From NCBI RefSeq assembly GCF_020360975.1, contig NW_025408678.1, positions 1,736,001-1,800,000 of the forward strand: a stretch of DNA of 64,000 nt, in the 5' to 3' direction. The translations under genes were made by a program, and so were the position numbers. Origin of the DNA: Hirsutella rhossiliensis (Eukaryota > Ascomycota > Sordariomycetes > Hypocreales > Ophiocordycipitaceae). The notes under the pieces are model-generated. The model was given only the letters and a program-made list of their open reading frames with translations. It was not told where the DNA came from and searched no databases. Positions 58,281 to 64,000 of the stretch are shown here, piece by piece; within the stretch, counting starts at the first letter, position 1; each line of letters starts with the position of its first letter.

Positions 58281-60338
58281 GATAAATTAAATCGACAAAG
58301 AAGCAATCAAGCACGTCCGGTTGGCAATCTGGACAGAATATAATGATACTTTTTGTTGCTTGCTCCTATAGGTTGGCCTTTATGCGGGTTGAGGATTATA
58401 TAGTAGGGAAACATATTCCGTCTTTTCTATTTCGAGATGCTTACGGATCATGCTCAGACACCGGCAAAGATGTTTACAATATGCACAGTTCCGATTAAGG
58501 GGTTTACCACCAGCCCGCTGAACTCGCAACTATCAGCCTAATGACAGCTACCGGATGGGCGCAACGCGCCAAGACCGCCAAGAACAATCTAAATTGGGAA
58601 AGCTAACAATGCCTAGGACTGAAAGACTGTTTGGAGTAAAGCCCCGCCGGGGATCAAACCCACTTCTGCTACTCCGCAGCAGTCTGGATAAAGGGACCAA
58701 CTGAAGCCTCTAAGTTTGGGTGAGTTCTGCATACTATTTATAAAGCTGATGCAGAGCGTTGGGGACTAGGGCAGGGGATAAGGCATCAAGGGAGGATTTA
58801 GCACTAGCGGACCCGAAGTTAAAAACTCCAGTCTGAGTTAGCTAGCTGCAGGACGACCCCTATGCTAATTTCGCATCGAAACGGCCTTGCTAAGGCACTC
58901 AGTATTAACGGCTTAGATCTCTTTGGTCTTAACTGAGAAATATAGAATACCCCAAGTCCTAAAGAAATAGCTAAAGCTACTAAACAAAAGTATGTTAACT
59001 TTTACTCTCATGCTAAATCTGACTGGCTGCAAAATATAATAGTGTTATAACGGATCCAGAAATACTAATTTGCCGATTTCTCTTTACTATGGCAAGTCCT
59101 GATTTAACGGCAGCTGCTCTGGCTGAGACCGGTGGAATATATGCAGACAATCCGGCAGTAGTGAGAAAGACGACTAGGAGCAATCACAGCCAACAGATAA
59201 ATGGGGGCAAAACATATGACTCCGGCATGGGAAGCTGAAAGACAGACGTGGCCGGAGAAGATGAAATAGAGATTTAGACAAAAGACGCTGTCAATAAGCA
59301 GCTACTAAGCAGGCTTTCCGGCGCATCTCACCAAGATGAGTTGTGAGGCCTGGCATGCTTGTCAAGGGATAACTTGCGACGTAACGACAGCTTACTTGCT
59401 TCTCCTCTTGCAGTATGTTTAGAATAAATAGACAAAGTAATGCTGGCTCTATAACTCCGTCACGCATTGCCTCAAGACCAAGCCTGACTCGTCATCCAGG
59501 GGCAGAGTCCAGCCGACCTCTGTTGAGAAGTCAAGGGGGCGCCGGGAGAGGAAAGGAAGAAACGATAGGAGGCAGAGAGCGTAAAGAAGGCGCAAGAAAA
59601 GAAAAGCGTTAAAGATAAAAATAAATGCAAAAAGCTAGTTTAAAAAAAGAGGCCAAACGAAACAACGGGAACAAGTGGGGAAGGGCCTAACCTCTTAGAA
59701 CAACTTTCATGGATCATGGGGGATTTTCTAGCGGAGGCGCCTCGAGGCGTCGATCAGACGTAGATGAACCACCTTACGGGAGGCAGACAATCGTCTCGAA
59801 GTTGCGTACGATTCTATTTTTTGATCTACATATTATCTCTAGGTGCGTCAGTCTCTTTTTTTGGCTGTATGATCGCCTGAAGCGCCCTACGAGAGTCCCA
59901 AGGAACTAAATTGAGAGCTAGTCCCTTCAACAAGGGTATTCCAAGGGGGAACCAAACGTAGAGAGGGAGGAGGAGGTGTTGTATGAGTCGCAGTGTACCT
60001 GCTGGCTGTTTCGATGTGGGGACTAAGCCCATAAACCCTCCAAGGACAAAGATAGACAGATCAACGACAATTAATAGATGCTAGCTGGCTATATTACATG
60101 ACCTCAGTGCCGTATACCTTCCCAGATTCGAGAGTCGACAGCAGAACCGAGACCAAAGAGCAAACCAGGGACCTTTGTCTATCTTCAGGGCAAGGTTCAT
60201 CCAGACACGTCTGTTTTTCACTTCTTGTCGTCAATAACTCGTACTTGGTCGGTGTCGGCATAAATCGAAGCAGGCTTCACTGATCCCATTTACCTTGATA
60301 CCTTATCAACCAAAACATCTCGACACTTGCATTTGATC
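58281..60338. other. 2.06 kb of decayed sequence; no gene supported
   Basis: Mixed composition with AT-rich patches. A tRNA-like relic lies at about 58,640-58,720 (-). Open frames at 59,415-59,612 and 59,709-59,909 (+) are short and featureless. Confidence 0.4.
58635..58720 (-). pseudogene. tRNA-like relic (tentative)
   Basis: On the - strand the sequence contains a D-arm-like ttcagttggtcc, a possible 5 bp anticodon stem ctgct/agcag with a 7-base loop, and gggtttgatcccc, close to a T-arm. The base before the anticodon is C rather than U and the acceptor stem does not pair, so it is at best a degraded tRNA or a tRNA-derived SINE head. Confidence 0.2.
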
Positions 60339-60971
60339 ATGATGGGTCCTAAGCTCTACCACGCCCTAGCCATATGGGCCATGCTTCTCAGCATCGTCGT
60401 CTCCCAGGCGGCGGCTCCGGGCGCGGCCCCAGCGGTCCCAGCGGTTCCGGTGGCGGCGCCGAAAGGACCGTCGGGCGGCGACGCGGGCAGCGCGGGCAGC
60501 GCGGGTGATGGAGGTAATGCGGGCCTGGGCCCATGTTGGCCCTTCAAGCGTCAGGAACCAGATGGCGAGAACGGGCGCTGGGATGAAGACGACGATGACG
60601 AGGAATGCAGAGGGATCCCCGGCGTGCCGGCTCCCATCCCAGCTCCCGTCCCAGCTCCCGTCCCAGCCCCCATCCCAGCCCCAACCACCTCGAGCCCGCC
60701 GTTAGTCGCTCCCAGCGCCACCGGAACCTCCAGGCCGGCAACTACGGCGATTATAACGTCGTCGATGCTCACAACGGGTGTCTCGACGGCCAGGCCGTCG
60801 AGCGTGTCCACCACGGTCAGGACCAATGGCACCTCTTCTACCACGGCGAGATCCGCGACCGCCATCACGCCGGGCCGCTCCGGCGCCTCGGCCGTCAGGG
60901 CCTCGGACTCGACTCTTCTGACGGTCGCTCTGGCTGCAGGCGTTGTGGCCTTGTGCCTGTATGTGTCGTAG
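60339..60971 (+). CDS. Secreted GPI-type cell-surface protein, Ala/Pro and Ser/Thr rich
   Basis: Single exon from ATG 60,339 (second ATG directly after), 210 residues. Seen: signal peptide (YHALAIWAMLLSIVVSQAAA), an Ala/Pro/Gly-rich stretch with GSAGSAGDGG-type repeats, one central pair of Cys (GPCWPF and EECRG) around a KR and an acidic DDDDDEE cluster, five PAPI/PAPV repeats, a Ser/Thr-rich stalk and a C-terminal hydrophobic segment (LLTVALAAGVVALCLYV) typical of GPI signals. Probably an O-glycosylated wall protein; function unknown. The KR in the middle could be a Kex2 site. Confidence 0.75.
   Translation: MMGPKLYHALAIWAMLLSIVVSQAAAPGAAPAVPAVPVAAPKGPSGGDAGSAGSAGDGGNAGLGPCWPFKRQEPDGENGRWDEDDDDEECRGIPGVPAPIPAPVPAPVPAPIPAPTTSSPPLVAPSATGTSRPATTAIITSSMLTTGVSTARPSSVSTTVRTNGTSSTTARSATAITPGRSGASAVRASDSTLLTVALAAGVVALCLYVS
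60628..60690 (+). repeat. 12 bp tandem repeat coding PAPV/PAPI
   Basis: About five copies of a cccagctcccgt-type unit inside the GPI-type protein gene. Copy number is likely to vary between strains. Confidence 0.75.
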
Positions 60972-62770
60972 CTGCGGGCGACAGGGGAGGGCAACAACAG
61001 TTTCCTAAGCGGCCTGTGTTGGCATAAGTTGCAAGATGGAGCATGGGTGGAAAGTAAGCGTCTGGGATGGAAGCTGAGAAAAGGTTGACGACACAGTAAT
61101 CACTCTTTCATGATCCCTTGCGTATGGCAAGCGACTTGCCTGAAGAGCAGGCTAGGTTGGTGTCATGTACCTAATCTAGACAACGCAGCCGGAAGGAATC
61201 AAGCCGAATATATGACAGCAGAGATAACGACAGTAGAGCGTGAGGTAAAACAATAAACCATGTTACGAAAATATGGCCGTAAAACGTCCAAGCACAACAA
61301 CCTTCTCGTTTGGGCGGGAATATATAACAGAAACTACCAGAGGACGAGGCGGTAAGCTGTACAACATTTGTAATTCTTTGCTAAGCCTCTTCTGAAGTGA
61401 GTAATTTACTGCAAGACTGCTTTCCATGTTGACACTAGAAAGTCCTAGGAGTTATATAAGTAAACAGTAGAAGAACGATAAAGACATAAGGATTACTTGT
61501 ACGATACAAGACTCGATAATAATTTCTGTAACCTTAAAGATAAATTATTCCTACTTTATTATTAGTCCTGTTAAAGGCCTAATGAAAATCGGCGTTGTTG
61601 CAGTTATTTTGTATTTAACTTATATCAGGGGGTGTCGTGAAGGTACCCTCGCAAGATGAGTTTTCTATTCATCCCCCCTTGTACTTATTCAAGCTCTATT
61701 AAGAAGCATGTTCCCTTGAACCTTTTAACGTAGCAAAGGTGCAGCGCGTAGAATTAGTAAAACCTTTAGCGGCTAGAATTAGTAACAAACGCAACAAGAC
61801 TGCATAATGTAGCTTTTAGAACTAACCCAAATCGGCACGAAATTTCGGATAATAGAGTTTGCTAGTAAATTAGCATCCCTATTATTACGCGACGATTTAA
61901 TTCGTTAGAATCTTACTCCTGTGCTCTCCCACCTACATAATGTACTGTTAGTCTGCGTGTCTTGTTAGGCCCGGACTGCGGCAGTCAGCGAATTGAAGAA
62001 GAGCTTAAAGCCTTTAGGTCTTGCGGATGGTTTGAGTCGCGTATGCAGCTAAATTAAGGCGTGAACCCTCCTGTTTGCTGCTTATACTGTTTGCTTCTAA
62101 AATAGACAAGGCATGAGTTCCCCTAAAGTGGCAGTTGAAGCGGGAGGACTTGGGATATTTAAGTCTAACTTTAGTAAAAAGGCCCCGCAAAGCATGCTAG
62201 AGCCGCAAAACTGTTGCTGTTTAGTCTCTAGGCAATCTATATATGGTTGTTCTAAGAATAAAATAACCCCTCACCTTGTTTCTCGGGCGCTGAGTATGAT
62301 GCTCACTGCGGCTAGCAGCCGCTTTTTGTCCCTGGCTCTGGATGGCGGACCTCCCGATAGTATTGAAGCCTGCGACTTGAGCCAGCTAACGGTGATGATA
62401 CAAAGGATGCTGGCGACATCCTCTTGCCCCGGAAACACCCTCTAGGCAGAGCAAGGCACAGCAGTTGAAACTTTGAGTTTCCATTCTTAGCTGCTTTAGA
62501 ATATAGGGCACCTACTGCTATTTCTAGTAAAAAGTAAAGCAGATAAGCAAATGAACGAAAATTGGCTACGAGGAGCTAAGTATAGCCAAAGGTTTGATGC
62601 CTCAAATTCTACCATTTTCCTGAAAGCCGCGATTAATATAAATATCTCGGACTGCTCTCCCTTGTAAGTGTTGCATTGCTTTCAACATTCAAGTCAGACT
62701 CAACATCCAAGTCAGAGTTATTTCTAAGACATTACCAGACATTGCCTCCCTTATATTCAATACTTCAGCC
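60972..62770. other. 1.8 kb spacer; no gene supported
   Basis: AT-rich from 61,430 to 62,100 with some CA/TG loss. A 110-codon + strand frame at 62,113-62,445 (ATG start, CCC run, no signal peptide) is not convincing. 62,640-62,770 is the promoter of the next gene, with TATAAATA at about 62,636-62,643 and a duplicated cattcaagtcagactcaaca-like segment at 62,683-62,717. Confidence 0.45.
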
Positions 62771-63721
62771 ATGAAGCACTTTCTCATGCTTGCCGTTTTC
62801 GCAGGGCTTGCTCCTGCAGCTCCCCTTGAAGCACGACAAGCAGTGTTGAGGAAGCCCTTTAGACAGCCCGCAGCTCAGGCCCAGAGAGCACAGCTTTGCG
62901 GCACCGTTCCCGGAGACATTAAAGCTCGATCGGAAGAGTGCGTGGGCACCTTGGACTTTTGCAACAGAAGGCTCTTCGACGGTACGGCAGAGACCTTTCC
63001 CAGCCCTGAGGCGTGCCGAGCCTCCCGTGACCCGGCTCCGGGCGTCGCTCCAGGGAACCCTGCCATCCCCGGTGGAGGCATCCCGGTCCCGATCCCAGCT
63101 CCAATTGTCCCCACGGTCCCCATTGGAGGTGTCCCGGTCCCCATTGGAGGTGTCCCGGTCCCGAATCAAGGCCGACGGCCATTTAGGAAACCGGCGCTTG
63201 GTCTTCGCCGGAGGTTCAAGCTCTGTGGCAGAAAGGGAGACCGAAAGCGGATATCAGAGGCCTGTGTAGGCACGCGGGTATATTGCGACAGGAGATTTTA
63301 CGAAATCACGAGGGAATTCTTTGCTAGCCCGTCGGATTGTCGACTCTCCCGACAAGTACTACCGTCGTCGGCTGGTAGGCTCCTCGCCGACGGTTTGCCA
63401 GATGACACAGAGGACACGGCCCCTCCGGAGAAAGAGCTAAGTGTAGAGGAGATGAAGGAATTCGAAGAGACGCCGAAGGAAGACGCTGGTGACGACGAGG
63501 TAAAGGAAATCAAAGCGGCGCTGGAGAAAACCCCAGAACTTGCAGAGGGAATCCTAGAGCCTCCAAAGGAAAATGAAGAGCCTCCAAAAGAAGCCCAAGA
63601 GCCACCAAAGGAGAACCCAGAGCCGCCAAAGGAAAATCCGGAGCCTCCAAAGGAAACCCAAGAGACGCCAAAGGAAACCCCAGAGCCTCCCAAAGAAAAC
63701 TCGGGGCCACAGAAGGAATAG
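62771..63721 (+). CDS. Secreted protein with duplicated four-Cys domain and PPKE repeat tail
   Basis: Single exon, 316 residues. Signal peptide MKHFLMLAVFAGLAPAA, then two copies of a ~60-residue unit at about 27-87 and 136-195. Each has a basic lead (KPFRQPA / RPFRKPA) followed by LCG, EECVGT or EACVGT, FC-RR-F or YC-RRF, and FPSPEAC or FASPSDC. Cysteines lie at 43, 57, 64, 82 and 152, 165, 172, 190, with intervals 13/6/17 and 12/6/17. Between them is a Gly/Pro/Val-rich linker with GGVPVPI repeats, and after them a long acidic tail with about ten (E/Q)PPKE-N/T hexamers. The layout fits a secreted effector or wall-binding protein. I do not recognise a named family. Confidence 0.82.
   Translation: MKHFLMLAVFAGLAPAAPLEARQAVLRKPFRQPAAQAQRAQLCGTVPGDIKARSEECVGTLDFCNRRLFDGTAETFPSPEACRASRDPAPGVAPGNPAIPGGGIPVPIPAPIVPTVPIGGVPVPIGGVPVPNQGRRPFRKPALGLRRRFKLCGRKGDRKRISEACVGTRVYCDRRFYEITREFFASPSDCRLSRQVLPSSAGRLLADGLPDDTEDTAPPEKELSVEEMKEFEETPKEDAGDDEVKEIKAALEKTPELAEGILEPPKENEEPPKEAQEPPKENPEPPKENPEPPKETQETPKETPEPPKENSGPQKE
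63540..63718 (+). repeat. 18 bp tandem repeats coding PPKENE/PPKETQ-type hexamers
   Basis: About ten imperfect copies of a gagcctccaaaggaaaac-type unit at the 3' end of the duplicated-domain gene. All are multiples of three, so the frame is kept. Confidence 0.85.
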
Positions 63722-64000
63722 GGGGCTCTAGACGCTCTCAAGGCAGGAGGGGATCAAGTTCAACGCACATGCCACGCGCCGTGGAAGCAGACCTCCGAGA
63801 CATATCCGAGGTAAGCCGTCAGGAAACAGAGGATGCCAGTATATGAAAAGGGCCATCTATTCTCAAGCTTTAAACTGGTTCTTTAGAGACCAAGAATTGA
63901 ATCATTGGCCCCCGTTCTTGACTCTCTGTTTCGTCGTGTTTGCGCTCCTTTTAGTTCGATGATTTGATCTCTCCTCCAATGAATCAAAGCCCAGAGACGG
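63722..64000. other. 3' flank at window end; no gene seen
   Basis: Ordinary composition, no open frame of note. Confidence 0.5.

Noticed and set aside
62113..62445. 110-codon + strand frame
   Set aside because: No signal peptide or domain, in decayed AT-rich surroundings; coding status cannot be supported.

Overview
The window comes from a filamentous ascomycete (Pezizomycotina, probably Sordariomycetes). The genes have short 50-120 bp GT-AG introns, GC-rich coding sequence, CFEM and M43 secreted proteins, and the repeats carry the signature of repeat-induced point mutation (RIP). No bacterial-style operons, CRISPR arrays or rRNA genes are visible.

Layout. (1) 1-20,180 is an AT-rich block almost devoid of CA and TG dinucleotides, i.e. 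saturated RIP. It holds a Ty3/gypsy element on the + strand (1 to about 13,480). A second Ty3/gypsy chromovirus is nested inside it (4,841-11,701, with two ~260 bp LTRs), as are two ~700 bp LTR-like copies in opposite orientation (1,920-2,619 and 11,951-12,649). 13,480-19,880 is RIP-degraded sequence I could not assign. (2) 20,570-44,780 is ordinary gene space: an SRPK-like kinase, a truncated O-methyltransferase relic, a THEM6-like thioesterase, a CFEM protein, Rae1/Gle2, two proteins of unknown function, a small Cys-rich secreted protein, an NmrA-like protein, a small TPR-like protein, an AhpC/TSA-like protein, a P-loop kinase, methionine aminopeptidase 2 and a PRELI/MSF1 protein. (3) 44,780-64,000 is TE-rich accessory sequence: a partly RIPped Helitron helicase relic, a non-RIPped chromovirus insertion on the - strand (51,555-56,735, target duplication CGTTG), decayed gene fragments, and four genes for predicted secreted proteins (Kex2-type peptide precursor, M43 metalloprotease, GPI-type Ala/Pro/Ser/Thr-rich protein, and a protein with a duplicated four-Cys domain).

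The central genes are housekeeping (mRNA export, N-terminal Met removal, mitochondrial lipid transfer, redox) and do not form one pathway. The right end looks like a fast-evolving, effector-type compartment. Gene models were assembled by joining exons by hand from splice signals, frame and family similarity; each is given with exon coordinates. The most unusual points are the same chromovirus family present in RIP-saturated and non-RIPped states, repeated one-base homopolymer losses in the non-RIPped copy, and the candidate secreted peptides. I did not find a clearly new multi-gene system.
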